From Planctomycetales bacterium (GTDB lineage Bacteria; Planctomycetota; Phycisphaerae; SM23-33), in contig DAOVFI010000070.1 of the NCBI GenBank assembly GCA_030673005.1, forward strand, positions 1 to 9,400: a stretch of DNA of 9,400 nt. Direction: 5' to 3'. Made by a program: the position numbers and the translations under genes. Below are positions 1-5,772 of this stretch, one piece after another. A model generated the notes under the pieces. That model saw nothing but the letters and a program-made list of their open reading frames with translations. It had not been told where the DNA came from and ran no database searches. Within the stretch, counting starts at the first letter, position 1, and each line of letters starts with the position of its first letter.

Positions 1-4
1 GAGC

Positions 5-18
5 GCCCCATACGGGGC
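5..18. other. Short GC hairpin at window edge
   Basis: GCCCC, a 4-nt loop ATAC, then GGGGC make a perfect 5-bp hairpin. It is followed by an A-rich stretch on the plus strand, not a T-run, so it is not a convincing rightward terminator. The gene to its left is outside the window. The 19-76 stretch after it is AT-rich and I see no clear promoter there. Confidence 0.35.
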
Positions 19-76
19 TAAACATAAAAAAAATTAACTCGAACGGATTTTCGCTTCTCTTCAATTTGTCAATGAC

Positions 77-103
77 GGGTGGCACAGTTCCCTGGGGACT
101 GTG
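77..103. repeat. Degenerate GGTGGCACAG hairpin upstream of sigma gene
   Basis: CACAGTTCCC at 83-92 faces GGGGACTGTG at 94-103, a 10-bp inverted repeat with one T/G mismatch (a wobble in RNA). Its left edge GGTGGCACAG matches the start of the perfect hairpin at 5686-5714, so the two look like members of one short palindrome family. It lies in the leader of the sigma factor gene, just upstream of the preferred start codon. Confidence 0.6.
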
Positions 104-129
104 TTGCTGCAAAGCGGAATGACGCACTG

Positions 130-684
130 ATGGACGATCACGACTTGCAAATTGTTCGGCTGTCTTTGGCGGGTGAACAGACCGGCTTCGAGGCCTTGTA
201 CTCGAACCACGCCGGTCGGGTTATGGCCTATCTGCTGCGAAGCGGGTTTTCGCGGGCAGACGCCGAGGACCTGACGCAGGAGACCTTTATCCGCGCGTTC
301 AAATCGCTGCACACCTTTGATGCTAATCGGGGTCGATTCGGTACCTGGCTGGCGACAATCGCCCGGAACGTCGCACGAAAGCAATGGTCCCGGCGGAAAA
401 ACCCGGAGAACTTCGATCCGGAACTGGCCGAGGAATTTTTAACAAGTCCGGACAATCCCGGCGCAACTGTCGCGGCAACCGAGGAAATCGACGCCGTCGG
501 CGCCTGCGTAGAGTTCCTGCCGGGCGAACTTGCCCGGATAGTTCGCCTGCGTTACGTCTATGCACTGACGACCCGAACAATCGCAGCCGAGGTGAGCCTG
601 CCCGAGGCAACCGTTCGTCTCCGCCTCAAAGAAGCCGTCGATGCGCTGCGACGATGCCTCGAAGGTAAAGGATTCCTCGAATAA
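130..684 (+). CDS. ECF-type RNA polymerase sigma factor (sigma-70 family)
   Basis: This is a 184-residue alternative sigma factor that would direct RNA polymerase to a small regulon. Region sigma-2 spans about residues 18-90, with the core-binding and -10-melting stretch containing DAEDLTQETFIRAF (44-57) and the helix RFGTWLATIARNVARKQW (69-86). A low-complexity acidic linker follows, and the sigma-4 helix-turn-helix is at about 127-178 (LPGELARIVRLRY, then LPEATVRLRLKEAV). The length is typical of ECF factors. An in-frame GTG at 79 would add 17 residues, but those would be encoded by the palindromic repeat and do not look like sigma sequence, so ATG at 130 is preferred; its Shine-Dalgarno is weak (GCGGAA). 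It is followed after 200 nt by a membrane coiled-coil protein in the position normally held by the cognate anti-sigma factor. The ECF subgroup cannot be assigned by eye. Confidence 0.9.
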   Translation: MDDHDLQIVRLSLAGEQTGFEALYSNHAGRVMAYLLRSGFSRADAEDLTQETFIRAFKSLHTFDANRGRFGTWLATIARNVARKQWSRRKNPENFDPELAEEFLTSPDNPGATVAATEEIDAVGACVEFLPGELARIVRLRYVYALTTRTIAAEVSLPEATVRLRLKEAVDALRRCLEGKGFLE

Positions 685-686
685 TT

Positions 687-711
687 CCCGCGCAGATGCG
701 GGTCGGCGCGG
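687..711 (+). other. Hairpin just after the sigma stop codon
   Basis: CCCGC (687-691), a 6-nt loop and GCGGG (698-702) form a hairpin three bases after the stop codon. CCGCGC at 688-693 can instead pair with GCGCGG at 706-711. There is no T-run after either form, so this is more likely a message-end or processing structure than an intrinsic terminator. Nothing else is evident up to 767. Confidence 0.35.
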
Positions 712-767
712 ATATAGGATATTAGAATCAGGAGTGAGAGAAAGACAAGCCGGATAATCGACTGATA

Positions 768-861
768 GGGTGCCATGCCCTCACGCGAAGCGGGTGGGCA
801 TGAGCATGTTGCGGCGCAGATCATGCCTACACGCTGCGCTGTGCGTGAAGGCATGGCACCC
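768..861. repeat. Palindromic repeat element A (GGGTGCCATGCC family)
   Basis: The ends form a 19-bp inverted repeat with a single mismatch: GGGTGCCATGCC at 768-779 pairs with GGCATGGCACCC at 850-861, and the pairing extends inward through CACGC/GCGTG. An inner pair, GGCATGA at 797-803 with TCATGCC at 821-827, is perfect, and CACGC/GCGTG at 830-847 gives another hairpin, so the whole unit can fold as a branched cruciform. The first 34 bases are nearly identical to the start of the element at 3775, differing by a 6-base insertion there. It has no coding capacity. It fills much of the gap between the sigma gene and its neighbour. Confidence 0.8.
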
Positions 862-884
862 GGGAAATTGCGGATAACGGAAAC

Positions 885-1985
885 ATGAACGACAAGAATT
901 ACAATCCGAACGATCGGTTGGAGGGTATGCTGCGCCGCTGGGGCGCCGATGAGGCGTCCCGTCAGGCGGATGTCCCGCCAATGCCGGCAATGTCTCCCCG
1001 GCCTCAGCGGTTTGCGGCGATGCTTCGCTGGGGACCGCCGCTGGCGGCAGCGGCGATGATGGCCGTAGCCGTCGGCCTGATTACTTCGGCGCAATACTCC
1101 GGCTCGGCTGCGTCGCAGAAAGACAATAAGCCTGTTGAAGCGGAACTCGCCCGAACAAAAGCCGACCTCCAAAACGCCCGCGAAGAATCGGCCCGACTGA
1201 GAGATCAACTCGCTGCCGATAAAATAAATTACAATTCCGAATTGGCGACTTTGACCAATCGCATCTCGCGGCTGAAGCTGGAGTCAGACAAAGCGCTGAA
1301 GAAAGTCAATTCCCAACTTGCGGATTTGACCGTCCGGCAGGACGAAGCGTCGGCCCTGCTGAAACAGAAGGAATCCCTGCTGAAGCAGGCCTCGGAAAAA
1401 CTGGACCTCGCCGGGAAGAATCTGACGGCCAGGGATAAACAGTTTCGCAAGTTGCTCGGGGATTTCAAACAGGCCGAGGCTAAAGTTTCTGCCGCCGTGT
1501 CGGAACTTACCCGGCGGGACCGGGCATATCAAAAGGCGCTGGCCGATAAACGCAAGGTCGAGACGGAACTGCTGGCGATGAAGGTGCGGCATGAGGTGCT
1601 CCGGTCGAATTTCCAGCGTGCGTATCTGTTCGCCGCCGCATCGTCAGGCGGCGCCGAAGCGCCGGACCGTCGTATCGATCTGCCTCTTCGCCGGTCGGCC
1701 TTGCGCGGCGCCCGGCTGCCGGCGCGATACGTCGAAATCCGTCCCTCCGTCCATCACCTCTCCACAGGCCGACTGATGGACCGCCTGGAAGTCGTGTTGA
1801 CAAGGCTGAAACTGCTGGACCCACTGTCCGCTTCGGAGGCAATGGCGTTCGCCGCACTGATTAAAAACAGCAACCTTATTAACGACATCGACGAAGCACT
1901 CGTAAAAAGCCACGAGGGTGCAAACGTTCGCGCCTGGCTGCTGGAGGCCCGATTGATCCTGGCAGGAGCAGAACATGTCGGATAA
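885..1985 (+). CDS. Single-pass membrane coiled-coil protein, probable anti-sigma/sensor partner
   Basis: This 366-residue protein has three visible parts. There is a short cytoplasmic N-terminus (1-50), then one hydrophobic segment at about 51-69 (PPLAAAAMMAVAVGLITSA), then a long predicted periplasmic region that is almost continuously heptad-like and charged from about 83 to 247, rich in Lys, Glu, Ala and Leu. A basic linker (about 262-285) and a helical C-terminal part (about 296-366) follow. Position directly after an ECF sigma gene and the N-in, one-TM layout fit an anti-sigma factor, but the zinc-binding HxxxCxxC signature of ZAS-type anti-sigmas is absent from the N-terminus, so this is inferred from context. 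The Shine-Dalgarno before ATG 885 is weak (CGGAAAC). Its 3' end overlaps the next gene by 11 nt, pointing to translational coupling. It could instead be a structural envelope protein. Confidence 0.75.
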   Translation: MNDKNYNPNDRLEGMLRRWGADEASRQADVPPMPAMSPRPQRFAAMLRWGPPLAAAAMMAVAVGLITSAQYSGSAASQKDNKPVEAELARTKADLQNAREESARLRDQLAADKINYNSELATLTNRISRLKLESDKALKKVNSQLADLTVRQDEASALLKQKESLLKQASEKLDLAGKNLTARDKQFRKLLGDFKQAEAKVSAAVSELTRRDRAYQKALADKRKVETELLAMKVRHEVLRSNFQRAYLFAAASSGGAEAPDRRIDLPLRRSALRGARLPARYVEIRPSVHHLSTGRLMDRLEVVLTRLKLLDPLSASEAMAFAALIKNSNLINDIDEALVKSHEGANVRAWLLEARLILAGAEHVG

Positions 1986-2409
1986 ACGAAAAATTCGACG
2001 CGAATGCGGACGACTCCTCCGGAACTGGTTCGTGTGTTTGCTGGTTATCCTGTTCGCTGCGGGGGCGCTTGGCGGTTGTGCGGCTTATGGGCCGATGAAC
2101 CAGGCAACATCGGCGGACGCCCGTATCCACCGCGATGAGGACCTGAAGGCGTTCAATGAGGCCGTTGCGCTGACCGAATCTCTGCGTTATGAGGAGGCCG
2201 CCGCCAGGTTCGGCCAGGTGTTTGAACGGTTGTCCAATATCGGCAATCGTCCGAAGGCGGCAGAATCGCTGTTCTGGCTGGGCTTCTGTCGGGAAAAGCA
2301 GGGTCGCCTCACCGAGGCCGGCGAAATCTACAGGCGTGTTACGCAGGAGTACACATCGACCACCGCCGCACGCGAGGCCGGCGAAAGACTCTCACGCCTG
2401 CCGAAATAA
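1975..2409 (+). CDS. TPR-like lipoprotein, third gene of the sigma operon
   Basis: This 144-residue protein starts with a basic N-region and a hydrophobic stretch (about 18-34) ending in the lipobox LGGC, with Cys35 as the expected lipidated residue. It is therefore predicted to be anchored to the inner or outer membrane on the periplasmic side. Residues about 55-135 are helical, with tetratricopeptide character (EEAAARFGQVFERL, then AAESLFWLGFCREKQGRLTEAGEIYRRV), resembling the short TPR scaffolds of the YbgF/BamD kind. No catalytic motif is seen. A good Shine-Dalgarno, AGGAG at 1964-1968, sits 6 nt before the ATG, inside the end of the preceding gene, and the two frames overlap by 11 nt, so the proteins are probably made together. 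A partner role for the upstream coiled-coil protein is an inference. Confidence 0.85.
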   Translation: MSDKRKIRRECGRLLRNWFVCLLVILFAAGALGGCAAYGPMNQATSADARIHRDEDLKAFNEAVALTESLRYEEAAARFGQVFERLSNIGNRPKAAESLFWLGFCREKQGRLTEAGEIYRRVTQEYTSTTAAREAGERLSRLPK

Positions 2410-2411
2410 CT

Positions 2412-2507
2412 GTAGGCCGGGACGAAGCGCCAGCGCAGTCCCGGCGACTACTCTCCAATTTGCAGCTTCAAATCGCCGGGACTCCGCTTTGCTCCGTCCC
2501 GGCCTAC
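2412..2507. repeat. Double-hairpin palindromic element F (GTAGGCCGGGACG arms)
   Basis: Two arms of about 36 nt, 2412-2447 and 2473-2507, are near-perfect inverted copies: both outer ends read GTAGGCCGGGACG and both inner ends AGTCCCGGCGA when read inward. Each arm also folds on itself through a perfect 8-bp stem, GCCGGGAC with GTCCCGGC. The loop of the left arm carries GAAGCGCCAGCGCA. The element fills the space between two convergent genes, so its hairpins could serve as 3'-end structures for both messages, though no T-run is present. Confidence 0.85.
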
Positions 2508-2526
2508 GTTATCAGCCTACGTTATC
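2503..2526. repeat. 13-bp tandem duplication covering a stop codon
   Basis: CCTACGTTATC occurs at 2503-2513 and again at 2516-2526, separated by two bases. The first copy is partly in the right arm of the palindromic element. The second contains the TAA stop codon of the minus-strand URO-D-family gene (2522-2524 read on the minus strand). This could be the junction left by arrival or slippage of the element at the gene's end. Confidence 0.75.
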
Positions 2527-3700
2527 CGTATGCCCCGTATTCCTGTAGCGTTTCCCACATTGCCATTACGTTTTCGGGCGGGACGTCGGGCTGGATGTTG
2601 TGGATCGTGGTGAAGACCCACCCCCCGCCGGGCGCGAGGGCCTCAATGTTGGCGCGAACGTTGTCGCGGACATCGTCCGGCGTGCCGTTCGGCAGGACGT
2701 GCTGCGTCTCCACGCCGCCGCCCCAGAAGCATATCTCGCCGCCGAAATCGGCCTTCAGAGCCGCCGGAGCCATACCGGCTGCCGATATGTGCACGGGATT
2801 GAGAACGTCGATCCCGATCTCGATGAAGTCCGAAATGATCGGGCGAACCGAACCGCACGAATGAAATACCACCTTCACGTCGGGCGAGAGTTTTTTTATG
2901 TGTGCGATGAGGCGCTTCAGGCGGGGTTTGATGAGGCTGCGAAACGTCTCCGGCGAGATGAGTTGAGACGCCTGCGTGCCGTAATCGTCCATCTCGAATA
3001 CCACATCGACCAGTCCGGCAAGTTCGCCCAAAGCACGGCTCCAGTAATTCACCTTGATTTCGAGGAACCGCTCCATGACGGCCTCGGCCACGGCAGTGTT
3101 CGCCAGCAGGTCCATCAGGAAATTCTCCATCCCGCGGACGCGCTGGCCCATCTCGACCATCCCGGCGCAAAGGCTCTTGAGGACCACGCAATACCCGCCC
3201 CGGCGAAAACCCTTTGCCTGCTCGCGCAGACCCTCAACCCGCCAGGCCTCGCCGCCGTCAGGCAGGGGCAACCCCCGAACCTGCTCGACCGTTGCGTCCA
3301 TCTCCGGCAGCGGGCTTTGGACGAGCGAAAAGTAAAGCCCGTCGGGCGGCATGAACTGCCTGAAGCCCCACTCGTCTGTGTAAGTCAGACCTTCGTCGGT
3401 AACGGTAATCAACTCCCGCCATCTCTCCGAACCGGCCGGCAGGGGAAGGTTGTTTCCGCAGAGCGGGTGCAGCCCGCGCGTATCGACCTTCAGCCTCTCC
3501 AGCAGGTCGTCAGCCGGCAAGGCCAGTTGCTGGAGCAGGTCGGCGACCTTAATCGGCCCGGCCGGCATGCCCAGGTGCTCCCGCAGGCGATCGTATGCAC
3601 TGATGGAAATGCCCGTTACGTGCGTACCGCCAAGGTCGAACGGCACACGGTCAGGCTCGGAGCGACTCAACGCAGTCAGTATTCTCTCTCGTCCGTTCAT
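2522..3700 (-). CDS. Uroporphyrinogen decarboxylase-family protein (MtaA/CmuA-like methyltransferase type)
   Basis: This 392-residue protein has the full length of the URO-D/methylcobalamin:CoM methyltransferase family, a TIM-barrel fold. Family landmarks are the N-terminus RERILTALSRSEPDRVPFDLGG (3-24), the SPETFRSLIKPRLKRLI segment (249-265), FHSCGSV (279-285) giving the H280-x-C282 pair used for zinc in MtaA-type enzymes, WGGGVETQHVLPNGTPDDV (326-344) and PDVPPENVMAMWE (371-383). The third zinc cysteine, which MtaA-type enzymes carry just before the TPxEN-like motif, appears absent: the sequence there is TTIHNIQPDVPPEN. Function as a haem-pathway decarboxylase is unlikely; a cobamide-dependent methyl transfer role is the usual inference, substrate unknown. 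No corrinoid protein gene is in the window. ATG 3700 lacks a Shine-Dalgarno, and a TATAAT box lies only 8-13 nt upstream, suggesting a leaderless message. Confidence 0.88.
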   Translation of the reverse strand: MNGRERILTALSRSEPDRVPFDLGGTHVTGISISAYDRLREHLGMPAGPIKVADLLQQLALPADDLLERLKVDTRGLHPLCGNNLPLPAGSERWRELITVTDEGLTYTDEWGFRQFMPPDGLYFSLVQSPLPEMDATVEQVRGLPLPDGGEAWRVEGLREQAKGFRRGGYCVVLKSLCAGMVEMGQRVRGMENFLMDLLANTAVAEAVMERFLEIKVNYWSRALGELAGLVDVVFEMDDYGTQASQLISPETFRSLIKPRLKRLIAHIKKLSPDVKVVFHSCGSVRPIISDFIEIGIDVLNPVHISAAGMAPAALKADFGGEICFWGGGVETQHVLPNGTPDDVRDNVRANIEALAPGGGWVFTTIHNIQPDVPPENVMAMWETLQEYGAYG

Positions 3701-3707
3701 TGGAGGG

Positions 3708-3737
3708 ATTATACACCAGTCGTCAGGGAATTGGGAA
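3708..3737 (-). promoter_or_regulatory. Promoter abutting the URO-D-family start codon
   Basis: On the minus strand, TATAAT (3713-3708) is a perfect -10 box, preceded after an 18-nt spacer by TTCCCA (3737-3732), a 4/6 match to the -35 consensus. Transcription would be expected to begin at about 3701-3700, that is at the ATG itself. The seven bases between box and start are CCCTCCA, which is not a ribosome binding site. Confidence 0.45.
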
Positions 3738-3774
3738 CCGGATTGTAGTTGTACTCTGTAACACGTATTTTGAT

Positions 3775-3947
3775 GGGTGCCATGCCCTCACGCGCAGCGC
3801 AGCGGGTGGGCACCTGTCTGCCGACAGGCAGGTGTTGGCGCCACAGCATGTTCACGCCCTTCACTTGCTACTCTGCGTAGTAGCACGCTACGTAGCACGA
3901 GTCGTTACGGGCGAGAACACCTACCTGCCGGTAGGCCGGTGGCACTC
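3775..3947. repeat. Repeat-rich palindromic element B, sharing its start with element A
   Basis: This 173-bp non-coding block begins GGGTGCCATGCCCTCACGCG, as does the element at 768, continues with the same AGCGGGTGGGCA after a CAGCGC insertion, and ends TGGCACTC, an imperfect inverse of its start. Inside are a hairpin at 3811-3834, GGTGTT (3831-3836) pairing with AACACC (3916-3921), a perfect 6-bp hairpin GCTACT/AGTAGC, the 10-bp palindrome GCTACGTAGC, and a second small hairpin at 3920-3939. It separates two minus-strand genes. Apart from this element and the promoter at 3708, the 3701-3978 gap holds nothing I recognise. Confidence 0.7.
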
Positions 3948-3978
3948 ATCATTTTAGATGTTACAGACTACTACGGAC

Positions 3979-5037
3979 TTACGCCGATTTGGCCTGCTTG
4001 GGCGCCGGCGGCAGGATTAGTTTGGATGGGTTTTTCCGGCACCATTCGACGGTCTGACGGGCCAGGTCCGGCTCGAACTGCTTTGAGGCGCAGCGCTCCA
4101 GTTCTTCCAGCACCCGCTCGACGGGATAGGCGTCCTTATAAGTACGGGGCATGAGCATCGCGTCGATACTGTCGGCGATGTTGAGAATGCGTGAGCCGAG
4201 CGGGATATCCTCACCGGCGAGTCCGTCCGGGTATCCGCTGCCGTCCCAGTTCTCATGATGGTGCCGGATCATGTACGCCTCGGACTTCATCAGTGTGATA
4301 TTCTCAATAATCTCCGCGCCCACCTGCGGATGAAGCCGGATAAGGTCGAATTCCTCGCGACTGAGCCTGCCGGGCTTGGTGAGGATCGTATCGGGAACGG
4401 CTATCTTCCCAATTTCGTGCAGCAGCCCGGCAAGGCGAACCGACTCGATCATTCCTTCGGAGGCCCCGACATGGCGGGCAATATGCTCGGCGTAGAAGGC
4501 GACGTGATCGCTGTGGCGGCGTGTATAAGGGTCCTTGGCCTCCACCGCCTGAACCAGTGCGCCGGCGGCTTCAATAAGCGTTCGCCTGAGCCGGTCGAAG
4601 TCGGCCCAACCCTGCTGACTGATGAAATCGTCCTGACTGTCCGACGAAACGCCGGAGTCACAACCGATGGCGCGGCGGACAGACTCGGCAAGAAGCGAAA
4701 TGTCGAACGGTTTTTCTAAAAAGTCGCATGCGCCGGCGTCCAGCGCTTCCCGGCCGGACTGACCGGTCGCAGCGCCGGTAATGCAGATCGCACGAGTGCC
4801 GAGTTTCTGACCGGAAATGAAATTCAGCAACTCCATCCCGGAAACTCCCGGAAGCCGAAGATCGATGATCGCCACGTCATACTTGTCCCGAAGCAGACGA
4901 TCCCTGGCCTCCTCGCCGGAATGGACCGAATCGCAGCAGCAACGATCACTCGACAGGACATCCTCGATCAAACGGCAGACATGCGCCTCATCATCTACTA
5001 CAAGCACTCTGGCCTGATTGACAGTCATTAACCCCAT
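3979..5037 (-). CDS. Response regulator with HD-GYP c-di-GMP phosphodiesterase domain
   Basis: This 352-residue protein joins a CheY-like receiver (about 9-123) to an HD-GYP output domain (about 155-345). The receiver keeps the acidic pocket D15-D16, the phosphoacceptor D59 (IIDLRLPG), T87 and K109 (LEKPF). The output domain shows KDPYTRRHSDHV (168-179), LLHEIGKIAVPD (205-216), the second metal-site histidines H236 and H259-H261, WDGSGYPDGL (264-273) containing GYP, and IADSIDAMLMPRTYK (287-301). It should hydrolyse cyclic di-GMP in the cytoplasm on phosphorylation. The metal-binding HD pair reads His207-Glu208, a conservative change of the usual HD that could alter metal choice. No histidine kinase is adjacent, so it is an orphan regulator here. 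ATG 5037 or the in-frame ATG at 5028 could start it; neither has a strong Shine-Dalgarno. The 5038-5228 stretch upstream shows no convincing promoter. Confidence 0.93.
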   Translation of the reverse strand: MGLMTVNQARVLVVDDEAHVCRLIEDVLSSDRCCCDSVHSGEEARDRLLRDKYDVAIIDLRLPGVSGMELLNFISGQKLGTRAICITGAATGQSGREALDAGACDFLEKPFDISLLAESVRRAIGCDSGVSSDSQDDFISQQGWADFDRLRRTLIEAAGALVQAVEAKDPYTRRHSDHVAFYAEHIARHVGASEGMIESVRLAGLLHEIGKIAVPDTILTKPGRLSREEFDLIRLHPQVGAEIIENITLMKSEAYMIRHHHENWDGSGYPDGLAGEDIPLGSRILNIADSIDAMLMPRTYKDAYPVERVLEELERCASKQFEPDLARQTVEWCRKNPSKLILPPAPKQAKSA

Positions 5038-5228
5038 ACCCCATCAGTCCCGACCCTGATGTCGCAATTCGCCGACAAGTCAAAAACCTTCCGACACATA
5101 GATAACAATCGGATACTTCGAAAGCCCCCCTTTAGAAAACATCCGAATTTTATTGATAATCCGACGTTATAAAAACAGTTAGTTGAAATAGATTTGTCGT
5201 CACCGGGCGAGAGCATTTCATCCAGGAA

Positions 5229-5318
5229 AAAGGTGGGCCTGTCGGCCCAGCCTACACGGTGGGGAAAGGTAGGCCGGAGCGGGTAGGCTGAGCCGGAGCG
5301 CAGCGCAGGCCCACCTTT
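5229..5318. repeat. Nested palindromic element C (AAAGGTGGGCCTG arms)
   Basis: AAAGGTGGGCCTG (5229-5241) and CAGGCCCACCTTT (5306-5318) are perfect 13-bp terminal inverted repeats. Just inside, CGGCCCAGCCTAC and GTAGGCTGAGCCG pair with one mismatch, giving a long two-stage stem over a loop containing GGTAGGCCGGAGCGG. The right side carries GGAGCGCAGCGCAGG, matching the loop motif of other elements in the window. No ORF is supported. It lies upstream of the HD-GYP gene. Confidence 0.8.
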
Positions 5319-5362
5319 AGGGCTGACTGGCTCTGTCCAACAATTGGGAGATAGAAAAAGAA

Positions 5363-5641
5363 CGTTTATCGCGTTGGGCTGCCAGCGGACAGCAGGAACA
5401 AGAAGGGCCCGGGTTGTTCCAGCAGCCCGTGGTGAAAGTCGTTCCGGCTACGAGCGGGTCTTTCGCCTTTCGAAGCACTTCCACCACGGACTGCTCGGGG
5501 CGCACGCCTGCGTTGCCCTATCCTCCGATCCGGTAGGAGAATAATATCTTGTTTTCTTCCGGGCTTCAACATGTTGATGTTCTCTCAGTGGGATGCCGCC
5601 TCTGCAGAACAATCCGCTGGCAGCCAATAAAGCGATAAACG
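5363..5641 (-). ncRNA. Candidate structured RNA gene, class unknown
   Basis: A terminal stem of about 25 bp closes this 279-nt segment: CGTTTATCGC (5363-5372) with GCGATAAACG (5632-5641), then TTGG/CCAA and CTGCCAGCGGA with TCCGCTGGCAG. Enclosed hairpins are GGAACAA/TTGTTCC (5395-5420), a 12-position stem 5427-5438 with 5478-5489, a hairpin at 5497-5518, ATCCTCC with GGAGAAT (5520-5542), the palindrome CAACATGTTG (5567-5576) and TGTTCT/AGAACA (5578-5611). Two A-C mismatches on the plus strand (5435/5481 and 5522/5540) become G-U pairs on the minus strand. A minus-strand TTGACA (5673-5668), 16 nt, TAAAAA would start transcription near the stem, and TTCTTTTTC follows the stem at its other end. 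Plus-strand T6 (5645-5650) keeps the opposite direction open. I found no RNase P, tmRNA, SRP or 6S signature. A decayed mobile element is the main alternative. Confidence 0.4.
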
Positions 5642-5645
5642 CGCT

Positions 5646-5673
5646 TTTTTAACGGCCACTTATACTCTGTCAA
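5646..5673 (-). promoter_or_regulatory. Possible minus-strand promoter for the candidate RNA
   Basis: On the minus strand, TTGACA (5673-5668) is a perfect -35 box, followed after 16 nt by TAAAAA (5651-5646), a 4/6 match to the -10 box. The start site would fall near 5640, at the foot of the 25-bp terminal stem. Confidence 0.3.
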
Positions 5674-5685
5674 TCATCAATTTAT

Positions 5686-5714
5686 GGTGGCACAGGTTAC
5701 AAACCTGTGCCACC
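5686..5714. repeat. Perfect 13-bp hairpin repeat D (GGTGGCACAGGTT)
   Basis: GGTGGCACAGGTT at 5686-5698, a 3-nt spacer ACA and AACCTGTGCCACC at 5702-5714 form a perfect inverted repeat. The same left edge occurs in the degenerate hairpin at 77-103. It is not followed by a T-run. It sits about 20 bp upstream of the likely promoter of the PEP carboxykinase gene. Confidence 0.75.
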
Positions 5715-5731
5715 CACAGGCGGTAATGTCC

Positions 5732-5761
5732 TTGACGTATGAAGGTAAATCGGCGTAAAGT
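5732..5761 (+). promoter_or_regulatory. Likely sigma-70-type promoter of the PEP carboxykinase gene
   Basis: TTGACG (5732-5737), an 18-nt spacer and TAAAGT (5756-5761) match the -35 and -10 consensus at 5/6 and 4/6 positions. Transcription would begin near 5768 and give a leader of about 43 nt containing one hairpin and the ribosome binding site. Confidence 0.5.
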
Positions 5762-5772
5762 ATCGCCTCATT

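Noticed and set aside
79..129. GTG start at 79 for the sigma factor, adding 17 residues
   Set aside because: The extra codons lie within a palindromic repeat and do not resemble sigma-2; ATG at 130 gives the normal N-terminus and length.
2600..3748. 382-codon plus-strand open frame opposite the URO-D gene
   Set aside because: The minus strand carries full-length URO-D family motifs; the plus frame has no recognisable domain and is a GC-rich shadow.
5317..5572. Small ORFs on both strands within the candidate RNA
   Set aside because: None has a Shine-Dalgarno or a recognisable protein motif, and they overlap many paired stems. A decayed gene cannot be fully excluded.
5363..5650. RNase P RNA, tmRNA or SRP RNA
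   Set aside because: The GAGGAAAGUCC and ACAGAA boxes of RNase P, a tRNA-like end with CCA and tag reading frame, and the SRP GGAAGGAAGCA loop were all looked for on both strands and not found.
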